Of a DNA stretch of 64,000 nucleotides, positions 50,547 through 58,915 are shown in pieces (the stretch's first letter is position 1; every line of letters begins with the position of its first letter). A program made the translations under genes and the position numbers. Below the pieces are notes generated by a model, which saw nothing but the letters and a program-made list of their open reading frames with translations, was not told where the DNA came from and searched no databases. This stretch comes from G963668345 sp965206025 (GTDB lineage Bacteria > Acidobacteriota > Terriglobia > Bryobacterales > UBA6623), in NCBI GenBank assembly GCA_965206025.1, contig CBDBIU010000005.1, positions 744,001 through 808,000 on the forward strand. Reading direction: 5' to 3'.

Positions 50547-50635
50547 GATTTAGTGGACACCCACTTCGCGTTCACGCGAAGAGCATGGGAGTTCCTACAG
50601 GTTTGCTTCATAATGAGAGGTGATCACTCCGTGCG

Positions 50636-50879
50636 GCCCGCGGGGTGAGTCGTGGATGAAAGGCGAGGGATTGGTGCCTTTGCCCCAATCAACCGGGGGT
50701 AACTCCATTTTCATCGTCGTAGCAACGGGGCCCCGCCGCTCGAGGATCAGCTTGACCGATCCGAGGCGGGTGTCATCGTGCCAACGACACTCTTTGCCTG
50801 AAGGGGAATGCATTCCGGCGACCCTACGGGGCGTTCGGAACATACGGTTCCCCGGCATCCACGGCTCACCCCGCGGGCT
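50636..50879. repeat. 244-bp element with 23-bp inverted ends
   Basis: GCCCGCGGGGTGAGTCGTGG (from 50638) is the reverse complement of the far end, CCACGGCTCACCCCGCGGGC (ending about 50880), with one mismatch. The interior has short open frames without family resemblance. The rest of 50547-51114 holds nothing else. Confidence 0.55.
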
Positions 50880-51114
50880 GTCTCGGGGTTCGGACCAGGC
50901 GCGTCCTTTCGCGACCGTCCTTTCATAGCGGGTTAGGAATAGTGGCCGACCACGAGCGGGATGAAGCGCCCCCTAACGCCTGCGGCTGTGTCTGGTGAAA
51001 AACCGGGTAGACTGGGGCCGTCACCGATTTTTGTCGTCTGTCCCAACCCAGGGCGCGAACAACCCCACGGTTCGTCTTGTGCGCGGTCTGCTCGCGGCTA
51101 CCGCGCCGGGCTGA

Positions 51115-51663
51115 TTAGAACTTGGCGAGTGAAGAAGGAGCGTCCTCGAAAGCCTTGCCGCCATCCTCAACCCGCACAACCTGGGTGAAGCCTTCTTCGA
51201 GGGTGGGCGCTTCGAGGTTGGCGGCCATCTCCTTCATTACGCTTTCCGGGACTCGGCGCGAGCGGTTGCGGTTGCGTTCGAGACAAACCTCAACCGGCAC
51301 GTCGAAGAACAGCGCCTCGATGGAACACTTCCTGCGCCGGGCGATCTCGATGAAATCGCGACGCTGTTCTCGGACGAGATTGGTCGCATCAATGTAGGTG
51401 AGAGGACGATTCAAGTCCAGCCGCACCTCAAGGAGGTAACGCAGTGCGCGAAAAATGTCGGCTTGGAAGCGCTGCTCATCTTCGTCGTCGGTCAGAGTGA
51501 TCCGCAGCTGGTCACTTGAGAGAGGTACGATGGACTGTTTCTTGAACCAAGAGGACTTGCCCGATCCGGGTAAGCCGATGGCCAGGACGATGCGAAGTGG
51601 CTGCCCGGGGGCCGGGTCTTGCGAGTGGTCCGGTGGGTGGGGCTGGCCGGGTCTAGACCGCAT
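51115..51663 (-). CDS. P-loop kinase (zeta-toxin/polynucleotide-kinase-like)
   Basis: 182 residues. Walker A is AIGLPGSGKSSWFKK, followed by the SSDQLRITLTDDEDEQ segment, LTYIDATNLVREQRRDFIEIAR and the lid-region CLERNRNRSRRVPESVM, as in PNK/zeta-toxin-like ATPases that phosphorylate nucleic-acid or nucleotide substrates. The C-terminus (LEAPTLEEGFTQVVRVED) matches the usual end of the family. No antitoxin partner is visible. Start ATG 51663 follows AGGTGG and sits within a hairpin-like repeat (TTTTTCACCACC on the plus strand). Confidence 0.8.
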   Translation of the reverse strand: MRSRPGQPHPPDHSQDPAPGQPLRIVLAIGLPGSGKSSWFKKQSIVPLSSDQLRITLTDDEDEQRFQADIFRALRYLLEVRLDLNRPLTYIDATNLVREQRRDFIEIARRRKCSIEALFFDVPVEVCLERNRNRSRRVPESVMKEMAANLEAPTLEEGFTQVVRVEDGGKAFEDAPSSLAKF

Positions 51664-51932
51664 TTTTCACCACCTGAGGGGCGCAACACGCAGCGGGCCG
51701 GCCATGACTTCGTTGCGCTCGCTCGCCGTGCTCAACGTAGGGTGCAAGTACGCCCGCATTGTTCAAGTAACAGGACTCCCAGAACTTTCATTTCATTGTA
51801 TTTGGAAAAGGAATGATGTACGCTGTGCCAGTCGCAGGCCACGTCGGAGTTCCGGCCGGGGTTGGGGCGCCGAACCACATTGGCCGCGCCTCTCACGGAG
51901 CGGGCGACAACCTCTGATCGCAGTGTATCTCT

Positions 51933-53702
51933 ATGGTTTTCTCACAGCGACCGTCCCGTCGGAAGGGCCTTGACGCAGTTAGTCGCCTGATCGGGAACCG
52001 TTTCCCTCTTTTGTTAACGATTGCGTTTCTGGGCCTTTGCGGACTCATGTTTTGGCAACTGTCCTTGTTGAAATCAACCGTTAACGAATCCGCGGGCAAC
52101 GAGCTGTTGCCGGCGTTCACTGTTATGGCCGCGCTGACGGCACTTGTCCTCGCGGGCGTGGGCCTCGTTGTCGCAGGGCTCAGGAAATCATCGCAACAAG
52201 CTCAACGTTTGGCCGAGGAAACAGCGCAAACAAGCGAGTTGATTCTCAATTCCGCCGCGGAGGGGATATTCTGCGTTGACCGAAACGGCCGGATCACGAT
52301 GGCGAATCCCGCGGCCGCGAAGATGACGCGGTGGGGACTGCCCGAACTGATCGGCGAGGATGCCGGCGCCTGGCTGGGGAAGGATGGGCTGCAGAGTCTT
52401 CGCTGCCCTGAGGAAGAGAGTTCCCGTGCTGCCATGGGGCAGGAGACGTTTCCAGGCTCGCCTACGCGGAGTGTCTTCAGCGAAAAGATGGTACGAGTTT
52501 CCACGTAGAGTCTAGGTGCGCTGGGATCCCAGGCCGGCTAGGCGGGGGAGTTGTTGTCAGCTTCCGGGACATCACCGATCAGACGCGGGTTGAACAAGAG
52601 CGAGATCGGTTTCTTGATCTCTCGCTCGACATGTTCTACATTGCCGGACTTGACGGTCTCTTCAAGCACGTGAACCCGGCGTTTGAAAGGGTCCTTGGGT
52701 TTACATCCGAGGAACTGCTGGCCAAGCCGTTTGTTGAATTCGTTCATCCCGATGACCGGCAGCGAACCTTGGGCGAACTACAAAAGCTTTCCGAGGGTAG
52801 GGACACGGTCAATTTCGAAAACCGATACCGGTGCAAAGACGGATCTTATCGCTGGTTCAGATGGGCCTGTCCGGCGTCCCCACCGGGTGAACCCCTTCTT
52901 TACGCTATGGCTCACGACGTTAGCGAGAAAAAGCAGGTCGAAAACCAGTTGGCCGAAGCCAAGGATCGTGTCTTACGAAGCGACCCGATTGAAGTCGGAG
53001 TTTCTGGCCAATATGAGCCACGAGATCCGCACCCCCATGAACGTCGTCATCGGCATGACCGAGCTGGCTCTCGACACCGAGCTCGAAGACCAGCAACGGC
53101 AGTACCTGGATATGGTGAAAAGCTCGGCCCAGTCGCTGCTGACCATCATCAACGACGTGCTCGACTTCTCAAAGATCGAGGCCGGCAAGCTTGATTTCGA
53201 CGCCGTCACGTTCAATATCGTGCAGATTCTGGGGGATGTGACGCGGACCGTAACCCCTCGGGCCCGCCAGAAGGGATTGACCCTGTCATGCGACGTTCAG
53301 CCGGAGATACCCGAAGCGGCGGTCGGCGATCCCGTGCGTCTTCGGCAGGTCCTCCTGAACCTGGTGAGCAACGCCGTCAAGTTCACCGAGCGGGGTACGG
53401 TGGCGCTGCGGGCGGACGGCAAAGAGGCGCTGGAAGCGTTTCACAAGCAGACCTTCGACGTCATCTTGATGGATGTTCAGATGCCCTTGATGGGTGGGGT
53501 TGAGGCGACCGTCGCGATTCGCGAAAAAGAAAGGGCGACGGGAATCCACACGCCTATCATCGCCCTGACGGCCCACGCGATGAAGGGTGACCGCGAAAAG
53601 TATCTGCGAGCCGGTATGGACGGCTATGTCTCCAAGCCTATCCGGCGCCAGGAGTTGTTCGATACCATTGGGCAACCGGTTTCCAAGACGCTCCCCACGT
53701 AA
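51933..53702 (+). pseudogene. Decayed hybrid histidine kinase (TM-PAS-PAS-HisKA-REC)
   Basis: The first frame encodes two membrane segments (FPLLLTIAFLGLCGLMFWQL, AFTVMAALTALVLAGVGLVVA) and a PAS start (SAAEGIFCVDRNGRITMANPAAAKM). A one-base shift near 52485 moves to the frame with VVVSFRDITDQ and a second PAS (FYIAGLDGLFKHVNPAFERVLG). A further shift near 52975 restores the first frame with HisKA (FLANMSHEIRTPMN). The HATPase reaches LRQVLLNLVSNAVKFTERG and then jumps directly into a receiver domain (DVILMDVQMPLMGG ... YVSKPI), losing the ATP-binding G boxes and the receiver's acidic pair. It cannot function as a kinase. Confidence 0.85.
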
Positions 53703-53756
53703 CGCCTACGAGATCCTATTTTTGGCGAAACCCTGGGGGAAAGCCAACCACCGTCC

Positions 53757-53829
53757 AGCCCCGGTAGGGGCGAAGGAAAGAGTGACCCATGTAGTGATTT
53801 GCAGGCCTTCCCGCGCCCCTACCGGGGCT
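53757..53829. repeat. Long REP-like inverted repeat
   Basis: AGCCCCGGTAGGGGCG (53757-53772) and its exact reverse complement (53814-53829) enclose 41 bases. The GTAGGGGCG core recalls the palindrome at 3893. Confidence 0.7.
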
Positions 53830-53894
53830 TGTTTAAGTCTGCGTAGGGAACCCACGGCTCCTCCTAACGGCTCCACGGTGGACTAGCATCCTGT

Positions 53895-53909
53895 GCCCCC
53901 TTCGGGGGC
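53895..53909 (-). terminator. Possible terminator of the Gld-like operon
   Basis: GCCCCC-TTC-GGGGGC stem-loop 32 bases past the stop of the last operon gene. It has no T-run on the minus strand, so it is a weak call. Confidence 0.3.
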
Positions 53910-53941
53910 TTAAAGACGTTCTTAACTAACGAGTATTAGGG

Positions 53942-55381
53942 TTAGCCCTCGGAATCCGCCTCTCCCTCCGATGCCGAGTCTTCGGATTCCTCTTCCTCCC
54001 GCGGCAACTCCTGAATCGCCCGCCGGATCTCTTCCGCCGCACTTTTCTCCACCTCGTAAGTCGTGGGCTGGTTCTCGCGAGCGGTGTAGACCCGCTGATT
54101 CGAGACCGCGCTGATGAGCACTTTTTCGGAGGACTCGTCCCCGGCAACGGTCACCTCGGCCTCGATTGCCGGCTGGTCGAGCCCGTATTGGCTTTGATCC
54201 GCAGCATCATCAGAGGGGAAGCCGGTCGCCGCAAGGCTGCGCAGGCTGTCAATCACGGTCTGCACCTTCTCCGAATCAAGCTCCCGATCGCCTTCGGAAG
54301 AAAGCACCCATTTCTCGTCCTTCTTCTCGACGCGTAGACGAGTGTCGCCGTCCCGCAAATCGAGGGCGGCGATCTCCTTGAACCCGAAATCGAACAGCTT
54401 CTTGTTACGGAAATCATCGAGGGGCTTGTCGAGGCCCTCGGCCATCGTCGAGGAGACCTCGTAGACGCCACCGAGGTCCGAGCTTTTGGCGTAATAGCTG
54501 TCGTCGTTGGATTTCGCGATCGTCAGCGTGTGGGCCCCGGCTTCGTCGACGATCTCGGCGACAGCGAACGGCCGCCGAAAGCGATACTTCCCGGGAGCCT
54601 CGCCCCCTTCTTCGTGGACGGAAACCATCTCCGCTGTACGCAGCGAGCGCGCCAAGTCCCCGACCGCAAAATTGTCCGCCCGCACGGGCTGGGGCTTCAG
54701 AATCTGCCAGCGATCGTCTCCGCTCTTGCCGAATTCGATGGAACGCCGGCCGACGCTGACGGTGACCCTCGAAATCTTGTCCTCATCCACCTGCAGGAGT
54801 TTCTTGTCCCGCAGGTCGAAGATCTCTTTTTCAAAGCCACTCTTGACATAGCTGAAGACGGTGAACAGGCGTGATTCGCCTTCCAGGCGAGCGTAGACGC
54901 CCCCGCCGGTCGGCGTGTCATTCCCGAATACGACCCGGTAGGTTTTCGGCGCGGATTCTCCCTCCTCCGCTTCCTTTTCGTCCTCTTCGCCGTCGCCCGG
55001 TTGTTCCTGCTTGACTACGGCGGTAACTTCGAGCGCGCCCGCCCCATCGATCCCGTAGGGGGCCCAGTTTCGAACCTGCTCATCGATAAGCCGGTCGGCC
55101 TTCATCGAAGCGAGGTTCGAAATCATCGTGTTGACGGGTGATTCTCCGACGGGGAAGGTGTAGGGCTCGCCAAACCGCCATTCGCCGTCTTCGCCGCGTT
55201 CGAGGGTAATGGCGTCCTTGCGAGGCCGGGAAATCGTTACTCGGACGATGTCGTCCTCCTCGACCGAGATGATCTCCGGCTTCTGCTCACCGGTTTCCGG
55301 AGGGTTCTTTTCCGTGTACCAAACCAGCGCGCCCAAAACGGCGAGAACGACGAAGGCGATGATGAGGGGTGCGGGTTTCAC
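53942..55381 (-). CDS. DUF4340 protein, last gene of the Gld-like operon
   Basis: 479 residues. One N-terminal membrane anchor (PLIIAFVVLAVLGALVWYTE) is followed by repeated beta-rich DUF4340 modules facing the periplasm (ITLERGEDGEWRFGEPYTFPVGE, IEFGKSGDDRWQILKPQPVRAD, RVEKKDEKWVLSSEGDRELD), interrupted by acidic stretches, and a Glu-rich C-terminus. DUF4340 proteins are regularly found next to GldG-type genes and are presumed accessory parts of the same transporter. It starts 65 bases after the GldG-like stop. Confidence 0.85.
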   Translation of the reverse strand: MKPAPLIIAFVVLAVLGALVWYTEKNPPETGEQKPEIISVEEDDIVRVTISRPRKDAITLERGEDGEWRFGEPYTFPVGESPVNTMISNLASMKADRLIDEQVRNWAPYGIDGAGALEVTAVVKQEQPGDGEEDEKEAEEGESAPKTYRVVFGNDTPTGGGVYARLEGESRLFTVFSYVKSGFEKEIFDLRDKKLLQVDEDKISRVTVSVGRRSIEFGKSGDDRWQILKPQPVRADNFAVGDLARSLRTAEMVSVHEEGGEAPGKYRFRRPFAVAEIVDEAGAHTLTIAKSNDDSYYAKSSDLGGVYEVSSTMAEGLDKPLDDFRNKKLFDFGFKEIAALDLRDGDTRLRVEKKDEKWVLSSEGDRELDSEKVQTVIDSLRSLAATGFPSDDAADQSQYGLDQPAIEAEVTVAGDESSEKVLISAVSNQRVYTARENQPTTYEVEKSAAEEIRRAIQELPREEEESEDSASEGEADSEG

Positions 55382-55446
55382 GATGGTCGCTCCGAAGTGC
55401 GACAGGCAGTCTTGCTTCGCAATGGCGCCCGGGACCGCCTACGCCC

Positions 55447-56928
55447 TCAGCGGCGCTTCCACCAGACACGAATCCCGGCAATGATGATCACGAGAGGAAT
55501 ACCGACGACAGTGCCAAAAAACAGACGCCTCATGTCCGATCCGGTCAGGTTCAGGGGAGTATTGTCGGGGTCCCTGGGTCGAATGGAAATCAGATCCTCG
55601 TCCGAGCTGAGCCAGTTGAGCATATTCAGGAATAAGTCTACATTTCCGCCGCGACCGATGTAATTGTTGCGGACGAATAGCGACGTCCCGACGACCACGA
55701 TGCGGCCCTGCTTTTCTTCGTCATCCGCCTGGGCCTCGTCCTCGCTGTTCTCAGAGTCCGTTTCGTCTCCGCCGACTTCCTCTTCATCGTTTTCGTCGGC
55801 CTCATCGTTTTCGTCGTCCGGAACGTCGTAGGTTGCCGCCACCGCCAAGGAAATCGGACCTTCCCTTTCCTTCTCGGGGTTCCGCCTTACCTCGCCTTCT
55901 TCCGGAGAGAAATCCTCCGACGCGAAACTGCCCGCCGTCGTGCTGAACAGCTTATCCACCGTCCAACCGTCGGGGACATCACGGCTTTCAACACTGCGGA
56001 CCAGCGGAAAGAACGACGCGACATTACCCATCGCCTCCGACACCGGATGGGATTCGTAGTCGGCGACCAGAGGAGCCAGCGGCCCCATACCGAAAAACTG
56101 GCCAACGCCCGAGAGGTCGATCACGACGTCGCTGTTGACCTTGACGCCCCAGGACCCGAGTAACTCCACTAGCCTGGGGCTTTTATCGTGGTCCAGCAGA
56201 AACAGCGTTCGCCCGCCATTCTCGACGTAGGACTTCAGAACATCGATCTCCGGCTCAAAGTATTCCTTATCCGGACCGGCGACCAGCAGTAAAGTGCAAT
56301 CGTCCGGCACCTGGGGGTTTTCCAAAAGCGACACGGTCTTGGTCTGGTAGTTCGCGTCTTCGATCTGACCTTTCGCTGAAGAGAAACCCTGGCGCTCGGA
56401 ATCATCTCCCTCCGCTTCGCCATGACCCGTAAGAAAGCAGGCCGTCTTTTCCTCTCCCTTGATGACGCGGATGATCGCGTTGGTGACGTCCTCTTCGTCT
56501 GTCGAGCCGGCTTCTTCGCGGTTGCCCGCCATCTCGACGAAAACCGTTCCGTACGTCCGCACGTTCATGGCCTGGGCCAGGTCGGGCTTGCTGTCGGGAT
56601 CAACGTAGTCGACGGACACATGGTGCGAAACGTTTTCATAGCGTACCAACTTGTCCCTGGGCGCCATGCCGCCCGCCGCGGTTTGATCAAACCGCTCAGC
56701 CTGATCGAAATAGTAGATTTTCAGATCTTGGTCGAGGTCTCCAAGGATCTTGACCGTCTGATCGGAGAGGCTATACAGTCTGTTTGCCGTGGCGTCGTAC
56801 GTCTTGTTGTAGCGGTCGGCGAGGTAATTGGCTGCCGCTAGGATAGCCAATGCGACGGCCGAATACACCACCATGTAAGCGCCGTGTTTGGTTTGCCTTG
56901 TCTTTATCCAGCCGAGCGACATATTCAT
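55447..56928 (-). CDS. GldG-like ABC transporter auxiliary protein
   Basis: 493 residues. N-terminal membrane segment (YMVVYSAVALAILAAANYLADRYN), then a GldG/DUF7088-type periplasmic domain (YDATANRLYSLSDQTVKILGDLDQDLKIYYFDQ ... VSVDYVDPDSKPDLAQAM), a region like ABC-type uncharacterised transport proteins (CTLLLVAGPDKEYFEPEIDVLKSYVENGGRTLFLLD), an acidic low-complexity insert near residue 370 and a C-terminal membrane helix. In Bacteroidetes GldG works with GldA/GldF in gliding; outside that phylum the role is unknown. It lies 9 bases after the permease. Confidence 0.85.
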   Translation of the reverse strand: MNMSLGWIKTRQTKHGAYMVVYSAVALAILAAANYLADRYNKTYDATANRLYSLSDQTVKILGDLDQDLKIYYFDQAERFDQTAAGGMAPRDKLVRYENVSHHVSVDYVDPDSKPDLAQAMNVRTYGTVFVEMAGNREEAGSTDEEDVTNAIIRVIKGEEKTACFLTGHGEAEGDDSERQGFSSAKGQIEDANYQTKTVSLLENPQVPDDCTLLLVAGPDKEYFEPEIDVLKSYVENGGRTLFLLDHDKSPRLVELLGSWGVKVNSDVVIDLSGVGQFFGMGPLAPLVADYESHPVSEAMGNVASFFPLVRSVESRDVPDGWTVDKLFSTTAGSFASEDFSPEEGEVRRNPEKEREGPISLAVAATYDVPDDENDEADENDEEEVGGDETDSENSEDEAQADDEEKQGRIVVVGTSLFVRNNYIGRGGNVDLFLNMLNWLSSDEDLISIRPRDPDNTPLNLTGSDMRRLFFGTVVGIPLVIIIAGIRVWWKRR

Positions 56929-56937
56929 TTGTCCAGA

Positions 56938-57699
56938 CTATGACCTCCAGCGCAGCGATTCCAAGGACCGCTTGCTCAGAAAGAGGCCCAACCCAATCGC
57001 CGAAACGTAATAGATCGCGTCTTTCAACTCGATCACGCCCTTGGAAAACTGCTGGAAATGGGGAGCGATCGCGAGGTATTTGCAGAGCTTGCCAACCGTG
57101 GATGTGCTGTATGCGTTCACCCAATCAAGTACATAAAGCAGCAGAAACAGCCCAAACGTCACCGCGCCCGCGACGATCTGGTTGCTCGTCAACGATGAAA
57201 TAAAGGCCCCTAACGCCAGGAAGGTGCCGCCCATGAGAAGCAAGCCCAAGTAGGCAACCAGCAGTGCCCGCCAGTCCGGCTCGCTGTAAACGAAAAGGAT
57301 GGACAGGTTCAGGACCGACAGGCCCAGCATCGCGCCATACAGCAGCATCGCCGCCAACCACTTCCCCAAAATGATCTCGTAGTCCCGAACGGGCGACGTC
57401 AAGAGAAGCTCCATCGTGCCGCTGCGTTTTTCTTCCGCGAAAAGCCGCATGGTGATCATCGGGGAGAGGAACAGCAAAATAATGCTGAAATTGCCGAACG
57501 TCGGCTGGATGACGAACTGGTCGATGTTCATCGGTCCCATCCCCGGCTGGGTCCGGCCGCTGAACTGGACGAAGATCGCCACCGCGGTGAAAAAGAAGTA
57601 GCCGAAAATCACGGCGAACATCGCCAGCAGAATATAGGCGATTGGCGAAACGAAATAGGAGTTGAGCTCTCGTCGAGCGATAGTCCAGACGTTTCTCAC
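56938..57699 (-). CDS. ABC-2 type permease (GldF-like)
   Basis: 253 residues with about six membrane segments and the ABC-2 permease start (MRNVWTIARRELNSYFVSPIAYILLAMFAVIFGYFFF), the coupling-helix region LSPMITMRLFAEEKRSGTMELLLTSPV, and DYEIILGKWLAAMLLYGAMLG. The GTG start overlaps the ATPase stop (GTGA), so translation is coupled. Together with the ATPase and the GldG-like protein it forms an exporter or membrane-remodelling complex. Confidence 0.88.
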   Translation of the reverse strand: MRNVWTIARRELNSYFVSPIAYILLAMFAVIFGYFFFTAVAIFVQFSGRTQPGMGPMNIDQFVIQPTFGNFSIILLFLSPMITMRLFAEEKRSGTMELLLTSPVRDYEIILGKWLAAMLLYGAMLGLSVLNLSILFVYSEPDWRALLVAYLGLLLMGGTFLALGAFISSLTSNQIVAGAVTFGLFLLLYVLDWVNAYSTSTVGKLCKYLAIAPHFQQFSKGVIELKDAIYYVSAIGLGLFLSKRSLESLRWRS

Positions 57700-58727
57700 G
57701 GGTTGCTGTCCCCCTCTTTCGGTGCTGTATCGCCGCTTCCGTCCTCAGCTTGGGCTTCCTCCGTCGCCTCACCGCCCGATTCTTGCGTGGGTTCCTGGGC
57801 CGAACCGGTTAGCTTCAGAAAGACTTCTTCCAAACTCAACCCAATGGACTTTAACTCAAACAGGCCCCATCCCGATTCCACCACGGCGCGCGCCAGCAAT
57901 ATCCGGATCGCGGGGTCTTTGCCCGTTTCGACTTCCCACGACATTCGCCCCCCGTGCCCGTTGGCGCGAGCGACGCGAGTAACTCCCTCGACCGACTCCA
58001 ATTTTTCCCGCACCTGATCGGAGGGGCCGTCGACCTCCACCAGCAGCGTGTCGTGCCCCTGTAGGCGCGAGGTCAAGTTTTCAGGCGTGTCGCTGGCCTC
58101 CAGCTTGCCTTCGTTGATGATGATGACCCGGCTGCAGGTCGTCGAAACTTCCGGCAGAATGTGCGTGCTCAGGATGATCGTGTGCTCGCCGCTCAGCTCA
58201 TGGATCAGCCGGCGGACGTCGATAATCTGCTTGGGATCGAGCCCGGCCGTCGGCTCATCAAGAATCAACACATCCGGATTGTGGATCAGCGCCTGCGCCA
58301 GACCGACCCGTTGCCGATAACCTTTTGAAAGCTGACCGTTGAGTTTTTGCCGAACTTTGCCGATCGCGCAGCGCTCGACCACCCCATTCACCCGCGAACC
58401 AATCTCGTGGCGCGAAATACCCTTTAGCCTGGCGACGAATCGCAGGTAGTCGAGCACCTCCATCTCGGGGTAGAGAGGCGGCGTCTCCGGCAGATAGCCG
58501 ATCCGCTTCTTCACCTCGAGCGGATTATCGAGAACGTCATAGCCGGCCACGCTCGCGGTTCCCTCAGTCGGCGGCAGAAAACACGTCAGGATGCGCATCG
58601 TCGTGGTCTTCCCGGCGCCGTTTGGGCCGAGGAATCCCACGATCTCGCCCTTTCCAACTTCAAAGCTAATGTTGCGGACAGCTACGGTGGGACCGTAGCG
58701 CTTGGTGAGACCTTCGACCTTGATCAT
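57696..58727 (-). CDS. ABC transporter ATPase (GldA-like)
   Basis: 343 residues. Walker A GPNGAGKTTTMRI, Q-loop region GYLPETPPLYPEM, signature LSKGYRQRVGLAQAL, Walker B VLILDEPTAGLDP, and the H-loop in TIILSTHILPEV. The ~110-residue C-terminal extension after the ATPase fold (DTLLVEVDGPSDQVREKLESVEGV...) and an acidic tail are typical of GldA/NosF-like exporters. It is the first gene of the operon, with its start 188 bases from the end of lepA. Confidence 0.92.
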   Translation of the reverse strand: MIKVEGLTKRYGPTVAVRNISFEVGKGEIVGFLGPNGAGKTTTMRILTCFLPPTEGTASVAGYDVLDNPLEVKKRIGYLPETPPLYPEMEVLDYLRFVARLKGISRHEIGSRVNGVVERCAIGKVRQKLNGQLSKGYRQRVGLAQALIHNPDVLILDEPTAGLDPKQIIDVRRLIHELSGEHTIILSTHILPEVSTTCSRVIIINEGKLEASDTPENLTSRLQGHDTLLVEVDGPSDQVREKLESVEGVTRVARANGHGGRMSWEVETGKDPAIRILLARAVVESGWGLFELKSIGLSLEEVFLKLTGSAQEPTQESGGEATEEAQAEDGSGDTAPKEGDSNP

Positions 58728-58915
58728 GGTGAAACGGGGATCGCTAGAACAGATAGGACGCGGTACGCCGACGTTGGCTCTACGTATTTCGAAAAATCGG
58801 CAAAGACACTATGTACCATCGACATTATCGCCTTGTCAACGGCTCGGAGGCCTGTCCTGAGGCTTCGTGTCATCTCCGTCACGGGCCAAACGGCCGCCCA
58901 GCCGTTGTCCGCGGC

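Noticed and set aside
50620..50928. 102-codon frame inside the 244-bp element
   Set aside because: Its ends coincide with the inverted repeats and it has no recognisable protein features.
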